Shown: piece by piece, positions 36,299 through 45,400 of the stretch
How the letters are laid out: every line of letters starts with the position of its first letter
Numbering within the stretch: the stretch's first letter is position 1
DNA from: Williamwhitmania sp.
GTDB taxonomy: Bacteria; Bacteroidota; Bacteroidia; Bacteroidales; Williamwhitmaniaceae
Length of the DNA stretch: 46,423 bases
Assembly: GCA_035529935.1 (NCBI GenBank)
Contig: DATKVT010000230.1
Coordinates: forward strand, 1-46,423
Reading direction: 5' to 3'
Translations under genes and position numbers: made by a program
The notes under the pieces: generated by a model
Databases searched by the model: none
What the model was told of the DNA's origin: nothing
What the model saw: the letters and a program-made list of their open reading frames with translations, nothing else

Positions 36299-36673
36299 TT
36301 GCAGCTGTTTAGGTTTACCAATCTCGCAACGAAGGGTATAACATCAGCGGCATTGCAATGGTTTAGAAAGGGTGAAATTAAAAACCTGCAGCCAATAGCC
36401 CATGGGATGACAACCATATTCCCAAATTTGATTTGGTGACAAGAAGCCAGCTTTCAGGTTACAAAGTTTGGTAGCATTGCCTCTTCGGGAAGCCCTAAGT
36501 GCTTTCCGGGTAACTTCAACACACCAACATAGCGCACAGTTTTAACCGTAGGTAATCAATGCAGCAGCAAAATCTTAATGGATTTATCCATTTACCATTT
36601 CTTCGGTTAGGATGAAATTATGAATGAGCGGCAAATCCTAATCTCCTAACAACCTAAATTCCTACCCCCTTCC
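36299..36673. other. Intergenic region with degenerate repeat copy B
   Basis: This spacer of about 375 bases separates the SDR gene from the Amj-type gene and contains repeat copy B. Nothing else could be supported: no RNA gene, no small coding region, no clear terminator. Confidence 0.5.
36484..36594 (+). repeat. Palindromic dispersed repeat, copy B
   Basis: This copy is the same length as copy A and shares CTTCGGG, ACTTCAAC, TAGC-CAC-GTTTTAACCGT, CAATGCAGCAGCAA, CTTAA and ATCCATTT. Its palindrome is imperfect (GCACAG against CCGTAGG), so this copy has drifted. Confidence 0.65.
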
Positions 36674-37474
36674 CTACAGCACTCCCGAAAACATGGCAAT
36701 AAGCTTGGCCGCGGGTATAAATAGCAGCTGGGCAACCAGCGTTCCGAGAACTCGCGCAACCACCATGTAAACAATGTACTTCCGAAATACCGACTCCTTG
36801 CACTTTCCCAGCACCACCTCGTCAGTCATCATCGACAGAAACGGGTCAATAAACACAAACATCAGGATGGTGGCTAGGCCATTTATTACGGAGGAGAGCG
36901 TGCTTGAAGTTGTTCTTAAATCGGGATTGAGATAACCTGCATAGAGCGACGAGATCACCCCAACGGTAATAATTGCCACCGCCACAATGTTCATTATAAA
37001 AACCCTCCAGGGGAAATTCTCCTTGAAATCGAGCTGAGTTATGTTCTTCACATCGGGAGCGACAATATTTTCCTTGAGGTAGGCAATTCCACCCTTGGTA
37101 AAACCGTAGTAGAGCACCTTGGGCATCGACTTATACACGCTGAACCGGTTAACGGCAACCGACAGAATGCGCTGAAAGGATGGAATGAGCAGCGCGCCAA
37201 CGATGGTAGCCACAGTGCAGGAGAAAATGATTAGCCGAAAATCGAACAGGTTGCTCCCAATGCCCATCTTTATGTTCTTTTCGATGGTGCTTGCCAGCAG
37301 CGGTGCCTGAAACCCGTTGGCAGTGCGCGAAATCAGCACCAGAATATTGAACAGCGCAAAGGAGATGGCAACCCTTCCAGTTCGAATACCCACAATTCGA
37401 ACGGAGTAGGAAAGCGTGGTGATAAGGTTGATAAGGAAGGTAAGAACAATTACAAAAAAAATGGAGAGGCTCAT
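36674..37474 (-). CDS. Amj-type lipid II flippase family membrane protein
   Basis: This 266-residue membrane protein has about seven hydrophobic helices. It matches the Amj/YdaH family in the first 110 residues: TLSYSVRIVGIRTGRVAISFALFNILVLISRTANGFQAPLLAS. Amj was described in Bacillus as an alternative to MurJ for flipping the peptidoglycan precursor lipid II, induced under envelope stress. It follows the HepT-MntA pair by 29 bases on the same strand, so read-through is possible. The family call is good; whether it acts as a flippase in this organism is inferred. Confidence 0.82.
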   Translation of the reverse strand: MSLSIFFVIVLTFLINLITTLSYSVRIVGIRTGRVAISFALFNILVLISRTANGFQAPLLASTIEKNIKMGIGSNLFDFRLIIFSCTVATIVGALLIPSFQRILSVAVNRFSVYKSMPKVLYYGFTKGGIAYLKENIVAPDVKNITQLDFKENFPWRVFIMNIVAVAIITVGVISSLYAGYLNPDLRTTSSTLSSVINGLATILMFVFIDPFLSMMTDEVVLGKCKESVFRKYIVYMVVARVLGTLVAQLLFIPAAKLIAMFSGVL

Positions 37475-37503
37475 GGGGGTATGGCAATTATAGTGATAGC
37501 ATT

Positions 37504-37845
37504 TTATTCCGCCCCTATTACCTCAACAATCTGTTGGTGCAAATCAGGAATTTTATTCTTTACAACATCCCAAACAATGGAGTAATTAACACCCATGTAG
37601 TCATGAATCAACCGATCCCTCATTCCTGCCATATTCTTCCACATGATCGTATTCCACTTAACTTTAAAATCGGCGGGAATTTTTTTTGTTGCCTCACCAA
37701 TTATTTCAAGACTTCTAACAACGGCTCTCTTCAGCGTTTCATCTTGCAAAAAAGTCTCCTTAGTTACATCGTTTGTGATAACAGAAAGTATGAAGGAACT
37801 CTCGTCTCTAATGTGCTTCAGGTATTCAATAGGCTCTTTAGACAT
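37504..37845 (-). CDS. hepT: HepT-like RNase toxin (DUF86)
   Basis: This 113-residue helical protein carries the RX4HXY motif of HepT-type RNases at R76, H81 and Y83 (RDRLIHDY). In characterised HepT/MntA systems this toxin is an RNA-cleaving HEPN protein, and the motif tyrosine is AMPylated by the MntA antitoxin. It overlaps the mntA-like gene upstream by 8 bases, as expected for a toxin-antitoxin operon in which the antitoxin comes first. The gene symbol is by family. Confidence 0.9.
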   Translation of the reverse strand: MSKEPIEYLKHIRDESSFILSVITNDVTKETFLQDETLKRAVVRSLEIIGEATKKIPADFKVKWNTIMWKNMAGMRDRLIHDYMGVNYSIVWDVVKNKIPDLHQQIVEVIGAE

Positions 37846-38134
37846 ACTCTACCTCATTTAAAATCTTAGGACCTATATATGGGCTCAATCCATTTTTTGT
37901 AACTATTTCAACCTTCTCATTCTTGAAGATCGCCTCCAAAATATCGTATGCAGCCATATAGTTATCAAAATTCTCCATACCCGGTTTAAACTCTATTAGA
38001 ATATCGATATCGCTTTTGCTCGATTGCTCACCTCTTAAGTATGATCCAAAAAGTCCAATGCTTTCAACCCCCAATCTCGAAAGCTCGGGTTTATATTTTT
38101 TAATGGAAGATAGTATAGTCTCTTTTGTAGTCAT
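37838..38134 (-). CDS. mntA: MntA-like minimal nucleotidyltransferase antitoxin
   Basis: This 98-residue nucleotidyltransferase-fold protein has the GSX10DXD motif (G30, S31, D42, D44 in GSYLRGEQSSKSDID). Its partner HepT is directly downstream. It transfers AMP to the toxin tyrosine, silencing its RNase activity. The ATG at 38134 is preferred over an upstream TTG at 38140. The third acidic position, usually aspartate in the later strand, here reads VEIV, a glutamate. A minus-7-like element lies just upstream, giving a very short leader. Confidence 0.9.
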   Translation of the reverse strand: MTTKETILSSIKKYKPELSRLGVESIGLFGSYLRGEQSSKSDIDILIEFKPGMENFDNYMAAYDILEAIFKNEKVEIVTKNGLSPYIGPKILNEVEYV

Positions 38135-38150
38135 ATTCAAATCTTTATCA

Positions 38151-38158
38151 CAAATATA
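38151..38158 (-). promoter_or_regulatory. Putative minus-7 element of the HepT-MntA operon
   Basis: TATATTTG on the minus strand is an exact TAnnTTTG match 16 bases before the ATG of mntA, implying a leader of roughly ten bases. A minus-33 element was not clear. Confidence 0.4.
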
Positions 38159-38288
38159 GCAAACTTTGATGTGAGTAGTGTGCCATTCTCAGAATAGCCA
38201 GAATCGCAATTTAAATCTTGCAATAATTACACGCTTTTTTTCTTTGCGTGTAACATGTTGAAACGGTTTATTGCTTTAAACTCATTTT

Positions 38289-38317
38289 GTTCCCTACGGT
38301 TAAAACCATCGGCTATA
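38289..38317 (-). repeat. Palindromic dispersed repeat, partial copy C on the minus strand
   Basis: On the minus strand this reads ATAGCCGATGGTTTTAACCG and then TAGGGAAC, matching the core of copies A and B (TAGCC, GGTTTTAACCGT, GGGAAC). Only about 30 bases align, so it is a decayed or core-only copy. Confidence 0.55.
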
Positions 38318-38327
38318 ATTAATTCGC

Positions 38328-38777
38328 CTATTCAGTTTTTTTGGACTGCCGCCCCAGCTCTCCAAAATAGTGCTTTACGCGCTGCAGCTGCTCCGGCTTA
38401 AGGTCCGCCACGTTAATCACCCTTACGACATTGGCGAGGGTAAGCTCTACCTTGTGCTCGTGCACCGCTACATCCCTAATATCGGCAACGGGTATGGTCT
38501 CCCGCCGGTAGTCGTCCGGCATGTAGAACCTAACAGTGGTGCTGTCCCACTCCACAAAGCACCGCTCCCTTTTAAAGAAAAGTATTCCGAAGAGTATGGC
38601 CATGGCCCCCTGAAATATTGCGGTGAGGAAGAACCAGTCCTCTTCCTTAACGTTGGGCCCAGCCCCCCTCACCAGTATGAACAGGGAGGTGGCAAAGCCA
38701 AACACAAAGCAGAGAAACACAAACCCAAAAATAAGCTTAACAAAGCCTCTGTTGTTGCTAACCTCAACTCTTTCCAT
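38328..38777 (-). CDS. Small two-helix membrane protein of unknown function
   Basis: This 149-residue protein has two membrane helices at about 13-35 and 48-68 (GFVKLIFGFVFLCFVFGFATSLFILV; FLTAIFQGAMAILFGILFF). The C-terminal cytoplasmic part of about 80 residues (CFVEWDSTTVRFYMPDDYRRETIPVADIRDVAVHEHKVELTLAN) has the strand pattern of a PH-like domain, as in many small bacterial membrane proteins. No catalytic motif or known family could be named. It is monocistronic on the minus strand, upstream of repeat copy C, and no partner is evident. Confidence 0.6.
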   Translation of the reverse strand: MERVEVSNNRGFVKLIFGFVFLCFVFGFATSLFILVRGAGPNVKEEDWFFLTAIFQGAMAILFGILFFKRERCFVEWDSTTVRFYMPDDYRRETIPVADIRDVAVHEHKVELTLANVVRVINVADLKPEQLQRVKHYFGELGRQSKKTE

Positions 38778-38958
38778 CGTGAACCATTTGTTTCAAACGA
38801 AAGTAGGAATAATCGAGATAGGACCGGGTAGATGTGGTAACAATTTTGTGGAAAGTTAAAAGATTTTAGCCTTCAACATGGGTTAGTAATTCTGTAACCT
38901 ACTGTAAATACTCGGAATAACTTATTACCATTTCAGCAACTAATCAGCCATTCAAATG

Positions 38959-39735
38959 CTACCCGTTCATCCAACTTTTTAGTGCCATGGCCTTATCGCG
39001 GCTAACGATAATCTTCTCGCCGAGCTTGTTTTTGAGGTGCAGCGCCAGTTTTCCGTTGAAGTAGGCCTCAAATTTCTCAACGGCATTTAGGTTGATAATG
39101 GCTTGGCGGTTGGCCCTAAAGAAGAGTGCCGGATCGAGCTCCGGCTCCAGCTTGTCGAGCGAAGCGGAAATAGGATACTGCTTGCCATCGAAGGCCACCA
39201 CAAAGGTCACCTTGGTATCCACATAAATGTAGGCCACCTCGGCCATGGGGAGCGAAAAGAAGGCTCCCTTTTTCGAAACCAGAATGCGTCGGCGGTAACT
39301 CAGCTGCGAGCTGGTTATCTCCTGCGCCAAGGTGCGGTAATCAATGGCTATGGATTCTTCCGGCTGAATAAGCTCCAATATCTTCTCAAACTTAAAAATA
39401 GCCTGCTCCAGCTCATCCTTCTTAATGGGCTTTAGCAAATAGTGGATGCTATTAAGCTGAAATGCCCTAAGCGCATGCTCGTGGTAGGCGGTGGTGAACA
39501 CAATGCCGCTCTCCACCTCCATCTCGTTAAAAATCTCGAAGCAGCTGCCATCGGCCAGCTCAATATCCATAAAGATGATTTCCGGATGCTCATTGGCGGA
39601 TAGCCATGCCACCGTATCCTTCACACTCTGAAGCATGGCTAGCACACTCCAATTTGGACGTAGCTCGGCAATCATGGTTCTCAACATGGCTCCAGAGTGC
39701 ACCTCGTCCTCAACAATAACCACTTTAACGTCCAT
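38959..39735 (-). CDS. LytTR-type response regulator
   Basis: This 258-residue regulator has an N-terminal receiver domain (residues 1-120; phosphoacceptor D57 in IIFMDIEL, conserved lysine in YLLKPIKKDE) and a C-terminal LytTR DNA-binding domain (about 150-258, with RRRILVSKKGAFFSLPMAEVAYIYVDTK and FRANRQAIINLNAVEKFEAYFNGK). It is phosphorylated by the LytS-like kinase whose gene overlaps it by 11 bases upstream. It lies downstream of the second RND efflux operon on the same strand, which could be a target, but no recognition site could be identified. Confidence 0.94.
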   Translation of the reverse strand: MDVKVVIVEDEVHSGAMLRTMIAELRPNWSVLAMLQSVKDTVAWLSANEHPEIIFMDIELADGSCFEIFNEMEVESGIVFTTAYHEHALRAFQLNSIHYLLKPIKKDELEQAIFKFEKILELIQPEESIAIDYRTLAQEITSSQLSYRRRILVSKKGAFFSLPMAEVAYIYVDTKVTFVVAFDGKQYPISASLDKLEPELDPALFFRANRQAIINLNAVEKFEAYFNGKLALHLKNKLGEKIIVSRDKAMALKSWMNG

Positions 39736-40819
39736 TTTCCATCTGAATTAGGGGTAGCTTAACGGTAAAGTGCTGCTCGTGCTTTTCAACCACAATGGGG
39801 TTGCTGGTTAGAAACTGAAAGCGCTTCTCTATGTTTTGCAATCCCGTATTGGTAGAGTAGGTAGTTTTTTTAGGGTTTAGGTTGTTGGTTACCATTACAT
39901 GCCCATCGTGCGCCTTCACCTCAATATGAAGCGGTGAAGCGAGCGTGGCCACGTTGTGCTTAATGGCATTCTCCACCAAGAGCTGGAGACTGAGCGGTGC
40001 CAGCTGGTGGTTGAGCAGGTCGTTATCGATGGAGAAGGTTACCGTAAGGCCATCGCCCAGCCGAATTTGGTGAAGGGCAAGGTAGGCCTTGATAAACTTC
40101 AGCTCATCCCCCAGCGAAACCGACACCTTATCCTTGCTCTGCAGCACATAGCGGTAAACATCGGAGAAATTTGTTGCCATAGAAACAGCGCTATCGGGGT
40201 CGCTCTTTATGATGGCAATGAGCGTGCTAAGGTTGTTGAAGAGAAAATGGGGATTAATCTGGTCCTGCAGTGCCACGTAGTCGAGTCGAAGCTTCTCCTG
40301 CTGCAGCTTCTCATTTTCCAGCATTACGGCGGTCAAACTCTGGTGGTAGTTATATACAATGAGTAAACTAACGTAAATAAGTACAAACATTATAAAAAGG
40401 GAAACACTCAAGTAGAACTGGCTCGGCTCCATTGCCAAATCTTCACCAAACATGGGCTTAAACCACATAGCTACGAAGAACCACAGCACAAACCAAACTG
40501 TAGAGAAGGCAAAGAGCATGGCGAAGCGCTTCCGTGTTTTCAGATGCCAAGGATACTTATGGGCAATCACCTGGTTGAAGACAAAGATCCCCTCGCTTAT
40601 CACAAACATAATGGAAAAGAGGAAGAGTGGACCACCCCAAGTAAAAGGCTCATGAGGGAACATCAGCTGCTTAATAATGGTAATCATGAGCGCTGTGGTA
40701 ACTACCCCAAAAAGCAACCGCGACTTGAAATCGAAGAAAACGTGTGGACGAATATCCTTCCACTCCTGTAGACAGTCTTTCCCCTTTACAATACTCTTAA
40801 TTAACTTCACTGAGTGCAT
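39725..40819 (-). CDS. LytS/YehU-type sensor histidine kinase
   Basis: This 364-residue membrane kinase has four N-terminal helices (about 34-52, 63-83, 99-119 and 137-157) followed by a His_kinase domain. The phosphoacceptor histidine is H191 in DQINPHFLFNNLSTL, and the N-box reads LLVENAIKHN. The G-box region is weak (NTGLQNIEKRFQFL), as is usual in this family. A short coiled-coil (about 165-185) links the membrane part to the kinase domain. It overlaps the response regulator gene by 11 bases. The stimulus is unknown. Confidence 0.93.
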   Translation of the reverse strand: MHSVKLIKSIVKGKDCLQEWKDIRPHVFFDFKSRLLFGVVTTALMITIIKQLMFPHEPFTWGGPLFLFSIMFVISEGIFVFNQVIAHKYPWHLKTRKRFAMLFAFSTVWFVLWFFVAMWFKPMFGEDLAMEPSQFYLSVSLFIMFVLIYVSLLIVYNYHQSLTAVMLENEKLQQEKLRLDYVALQDQINPHFLFNNLSTLIAIIKSDPDSAVSMATNFSDVYRYVLQSKDKVSVSLGDELKFIKAYLALHQIRLGDGLTVTFSIDNDLLNHQLAPLSLQLLVENAIKHNVATLASPLHIEVKAHDGHVMVTNNLNPKKTTYSTNTGLQNIEKRFQFLTSNPIVVEKHEQHFTVKLPLIQMENGR

Positions 40820-40844
40820 CCTTTGTTTCCCCTTAGGTAATGTT

Positions 40845-40852
40845 CAAATATA
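40845..40852 (-). promoter_or_regulatory. Putative minus-7 element of the two-component operon
   Basis: TATATTTG on the minus strand is an exact TAnnTTTG match in the 62-base gap upstream of the kinase gene, giving a leader of about 20 bases. This suggests the two-component genes can be transcribed apart from the efflux operon. Confidence 0.45.
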
Positions 40853-40881
40853 CACATAAAGCCAATGTTCCACACCAACTC

Positions 40882-42249
40882 CTACTCTGATACGGTGAGT
40901 TCGCCAATGCCCTTAAGGTAAACAGACTTGGCAATTTGGTAAGATGATACTGCCTCAACATAGGAGGCATGCGCCTTTTGCCATGAAGCCTGAGCATTTA
41001 GAAGATCGGTGGTGGTATTTAACCCTGCATTAAAGCTGGCCTGCACCTCACTGAGACTCTCCTCCGCCTCGGCCTTGCTCTTGGCAGCCAAGCCAATGGT
41101 TTGGTATGCCTCATCGAACTGAAGCCACCGCTGCTGAATTTCCAACCTCATGAACTCACGTGCATCGTCCTGTTTCAGCTTCGACTGCTCCAGCTTGTAG
41201 CGGGCTGCCTTCAACTTTTGTCGCTTCTCGCCCCAATGCACAATAGGAACTGAAAGTTGAGCCGAAGCAATTGTGTTCCATCCACCGTTGTAAAGATTTG
41301 GCACATAGTTGTAACCATAGCTCACCTGTACACCCAGCGTGGGCATAAATTCAGCCATGGCATTCTTGCGCTGGTAATCGGCAATGGCCACCTGTCCTTC
41401 CAGTATTTTTGTTTCGGAACGAGCATCCAGCGCCTTATCAACATCCAACCCTGCTGCGGGAAGCTGTGGTTCACCTAAATTATCTACGGTAACGGCAAGG
41501 TTGGTGGAAAGATCCACCCCAATCTGCCTGCAGAGATTCATGCGAGCAAGCTGAAGCCCATTGCGAGCCTTGAGCAGGTTGATGCTGGCCTCATTTCGCT
41601 GAACAGCAACCTTTAGTTGCTCACTCTTGGGTATTAGGCCCAGCTGGTAAGCAGTAACCAGCTGGCTCTCCAGAGAGTCGAGCATGGTAACATAACGTTC
41701 AGCCACCTTTACCTGCTCCTGAATGGATACAAGCTGCCAGAATGCCTGATCGGTGTTCATTACCACCTCCGAAGCGGTAAGCGCCGTTGCTTGGTCGGCA
41801 ATCGCAACCGCCTCATTGGCCATCTTATTTGCATTCCGCACCTGTCCCCCAGCAAAAAGTGCCTGTTTGGCCACTATTTGAGTCTGGTAGATGGTTAGAT
41901 TTTTCGTTCCCAAATCGATGCCGGGAAAGTATACATTGCTCTCCCCGCTATACTGGTGATTGGCTGCCTCCGTTGCGCTATTGGCCGTTGGTAGAAAGAA
42001 CCCCGGAACACTGATGTTCTTCATGTCGGGTAAGTTCATTATGCTACCACTTCCGTCAATCTGAGGAAGGTAAGAGGCACGGGCCTCCTTCTGGTGTGCT
42101 ACGGCAATGCGCTTATCCAACTCCGACTGCTTTACATTTCGATTGTTCTGCAGCGCCTGCTCCCTGCACTGCTGTAGGGTAACTACTTGCTGTGAATAAC
42201 CTGCCGCGACTATGGCTGCAAGGGCAATGGTTACTGCTATTTTTTTCAT
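40882..42249 (-). CDS. Outer-membrane efflux channel, TolC family (second RND system)
   Basis: This 455-residue channel protein starts at the ATG at 42249, which gives a signal peptide (MKKIAVTIALAAIVAAGYSQ). A longer open frame begins 35 codons upstream with no signal and is rejected. OEP repeats are visible at about 20-220 (VVTLQQCREQALQNNRNVKQSEL) and in the second half (AIADYQRKNAMAEFMPTLGVQVSYG), with typical long helices. It is the last gene of the second adaptor-pump-channel operon. A 172-base spacer with a long inverted repeat separates it from the pump gene. Confidence 0.93.
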   Translation of the reverse strand: MKKIAVTIALAAIVAAGYSQQVVTLQQCREQALQNNRNVKQSELDKRIAVAHQKEARASYLPQIDGSGSIMNLPDMKNISVPGFFLPTANSATEAANHQYSGESNVYFPGIDLGTKNLTIYQTQIVAKQALFAGGQVRNANKMANEAVAIADQATALTASEVVMNTDQAFWQLVSIQEQVKVAERYVTMLDSLESQLVTAYQLGLIPKSEQLKVAVQRNEASINLLKARNGLQLARMNLCRQIGVDLSTNLAVTVDNLGEPQLPAAGLDVDKALDARSETKILEGQVAIADYQRKNAMAEFMPTLGVQVSYGYNYVPNLYNGGWNTIASAQLSVPIVHWGEKRQKLKAARYKLEQSKLKQDDAREFMRLEIQQRWLQFDEAYQTIGLAAKSKAEAEESLSEVQASFNAGLNTTTDLLNAQASWQKAHASYVEAVSSYQIAKSVYLKGIGELTVSE

Positions 42250-42368
42250 TATGACCGAATTAATTTTAAAAGGGTGTAACGAAACTCTCATGTTGCTGAT
42301 TCTGCTATCATCGCGCTTACAGCTAAAACCAAAAGTTTCCACAGGTGTCGTCATTTGTTTTTAAGAAA

Positions 42369-42415
42369 GCGTGTGCTCCCATTATGGCAATCATTGCACT
42401 CTGGGAGTCACACGC
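42369..42415 (-). promoter_or_regulatory. Long inverted repeat between pump and channel genes
   Basis: Arms GCGTGTGCTCCCA (42369-42381) and TGGGAGTCACACGC (42402-42415) pair over 13 bp with one bulged base. The loop contains a further GCAAT/ATTGC pairing. Only a weak T run follows on the minus strand, so this may be an intercistronic processing or attenuation structure rather than a full terminator. Confidence 0.5.
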
Positions 42416-42421
42416 CATCAC

Positions 42422-45400
42422 CTAACCAATGCTTTCAAGGTTTCGGGTATTCACCTTATAAAAAATGGCATACAGTACTGGAACCACCACAAGAGTGATA
42501 ATGGTTCCCACCAGCAACCCAAACATGATTGCTATAGACATTGATCCGAAGATATCATCGAATACAAGCGGAGCCATACCAAGAATGGTGGTGAGTGAGG
42601 CCATCATTACTGGGCGAACACGTGATGTAGCCGAATGGATTATCGCCAACAGGGTTGCCTTTCCTGACTTAACTTGTATATTGATCTCATCGAGCAACAC
42701 CACCGCATTTTTTATCATCATCCCTATAAGACCGAGAGTGCCTACAATTGGCAAGAATCCGAAGGGGGCACCAGTAACCAAAAATCCAATGATAACGCCA
42801 ATAAAGGCCAATGGCACAATGGCAAATATGATAATAGGCTGCTTAAAGTTGCCGAACAACGCCACTATAATCAGAACCATGAGCAACAACGCAAGAGGGA
42901 AATTTGCCATTAGCCCCTTGTTTGCCTCATTGCTGTCCTTTTGCTCGCCAAGCCACTGCAAGCGATATCCCTGTGGCAGGTGAATGGCATCCACCTGAGG
43001 TTTAACGGCGTTGAACAGATCGTTGGCTGTAACCCCAACCGCCGGATCGCACTGAGCCTTTATGGCACGCTGCCCATTGTAGCGCATAATGGTATTGGTT
43101 TCCCAAGTCATATCCACGGAATCGACCACTTGGCCTAGCGGAACGCTGCTTGCCGAGTTGGACCACACCGGAATATTCGACAAACCAGAAAGATCGTTGT
43201 TGAGTGAACGGTTAAGCCGTAGCATTACCGGAAGCCGATACTCTCCATCGTAGTAAACCCCAATTGGTAGACCCATAGTTGCAACGGCAAGAGCATTGGC
43301 TACATCGGAACGGCTAACCATTAGACGCCGCGCCTGATCCTGCGAGTAGTATGGACTAAGCACCATTGCCTCATTCTTCCAGTTATTGGTAATAAAGGCA
43401 GCCCGAGGATCCTTCCGGAAGATATCTTCCGCCTGGCTTGCCAGCTCGCGAAGCACCTTTTCATCGGGACCAGAAAACATGGCCTCAACCTTATAATCGC
43501 CACCCACCGCAATGTAGCCTCTTGCCCGACCAATCGCTTGGGGGAAACGTTTAGCCACATACTTATCGGCACGCTGCATTATCTCATCGGTATACTTCTT
43601 GTCGGCAGTGGTTATTATTAGCTCTCCATACGAAGGGCTGTATCCGCTCATAGGGCGCATAAGGGTGTAGCGTGCGGGAGTTCTTCCAACAGCCGAAACC
43701 ACAGAGGAGACATGTTTCCACGTGTTAATTTCATGCTGAATGGTATCCAAATCGGTACTTACCTGATTGATGTCGCTTCCAAGAGGCAAACGGTATTCCA
43801 TTACAAACTGGTTGTAGGTTACCCCGGGAAAGAAGTCCTGCTTCACAAAGCGAAAGGCCCAAAATGAAATGATCAAGGCAGCAAAAGTCAGCAGTGAAAT
43901 CATTGTTTTGTGCCAAAGAGCGTATCGAATTATCTTATTATAGAAACGGTAGAATTTCCCACTATACACATCCGACTCGGTTTGCTTTTCTGTCAACGGC
44001 TTGCGCGGCTTACGGTAGAAATAGTTGGCCATAAATGGCGTTTGAACCATTGCCAGCACCCAGCTGAGGAATAGTGAAATGGCTAAAACATAAAAGAGCG
44101 ATTTCAAAAACTCCCCTACACCAGTTGGGTTAAAAGCCAGCGGCATAAAGGCTAAAATGGCCACCAACGTTGCCCCAAGCAGAGGCATGGACGACTTATT
44201 TGCCGAACTAACAAAGGCAATCTTTCGCGGCTTTCCCCGCTTAAGGTCTATAAGAATTCCATCGACAACCACAATGGCGTTGTCAACCAGCATACCCATG
44301 GCAATAATAATGGCCGCCAATGAAACACGATGCAGCTCAATTCCAGCGGCACTCATCACAATAAAGGTACCCAGAATGGTAAGCACCAGCCCACTGGATA
44401 TAAGCAATCCGGCACGAAGCCCCATGGCCAGCAGCAGCACCACAACCACCACCAACACCGACTCAATAAGGTTTATAACAAAGTTGTTGATGGACTCCTC
44501 CACCTTTTGGTGCTGGTAGTATATGGGATGGAACTCCACACCCACGGGCAAATCCTTCGACAGTTCGGCCAGCTTATCCTCCACGGCTTTGCCCAAAACT
44601 ATCACATTTCCACCGCTATTCATGGATATGGCAAGGCTTATGGCCTCCTTCCCATTAAACTTAATTTGCTCCGAAAGTGGTTGGTAGAAGCCGCGTGTCA
44701 CCGTTGCAATCTCGCCTAACCGGTAACGTGCACCGGAGGGCAGCTTTACCTCAAAGTTCTTAATCTCATCGAGCGACTGAAACTTGTTGCCTATATTCAC
44801 CCTGATACGATTACCACCAAAGGCAAAGTCGCCAGCGTTTACAATGGAACCCTGATCGTTAAATGCCTGAAAAATGAGCATGGGGTTTATTCCCAACGAG
44901 GCAAAGTAGTCGTTGTTGAAGTCGACGTTTACCACCTCAGTACGCTTGCCAAAAAACTCCACACGCTTTACACCTGGAACGGTAAGCAGCTGCTGACGCA
45001 CATGGTCGGCGTAGTTCAGGAACTCCTTGTAGGAATAACCATCGTTAGTCATGGCCAAGAAGATCCCCGACACATCGCCAAAATCGTCGTTAACAATTGG
45101 GGTATACGCTCCCTGTGGCAAATCGCCCTTTATATCATTCACCTTCCGACGAAGGTTGTCCCACAGCTGAGGAAGCTTGGACGATTCATATCCCGATTTA
45201 ATATTTACGGTAATTTCGGAGTAGCCCGGCATCGACCTCGACTGTATGTTGTCGATATTATCAAGCCGCTGGATGGCCTTTTCGAGTACGTCGGTGACCT
45301 CCGTTTCAACTTCTTGTGCGCTGGCACCCGGATACACCGTAACCACAACTGCTGCCTTCACAGGAATCTCAGGGTCCTCAAGCTTCCCCATTGAGGAGTA

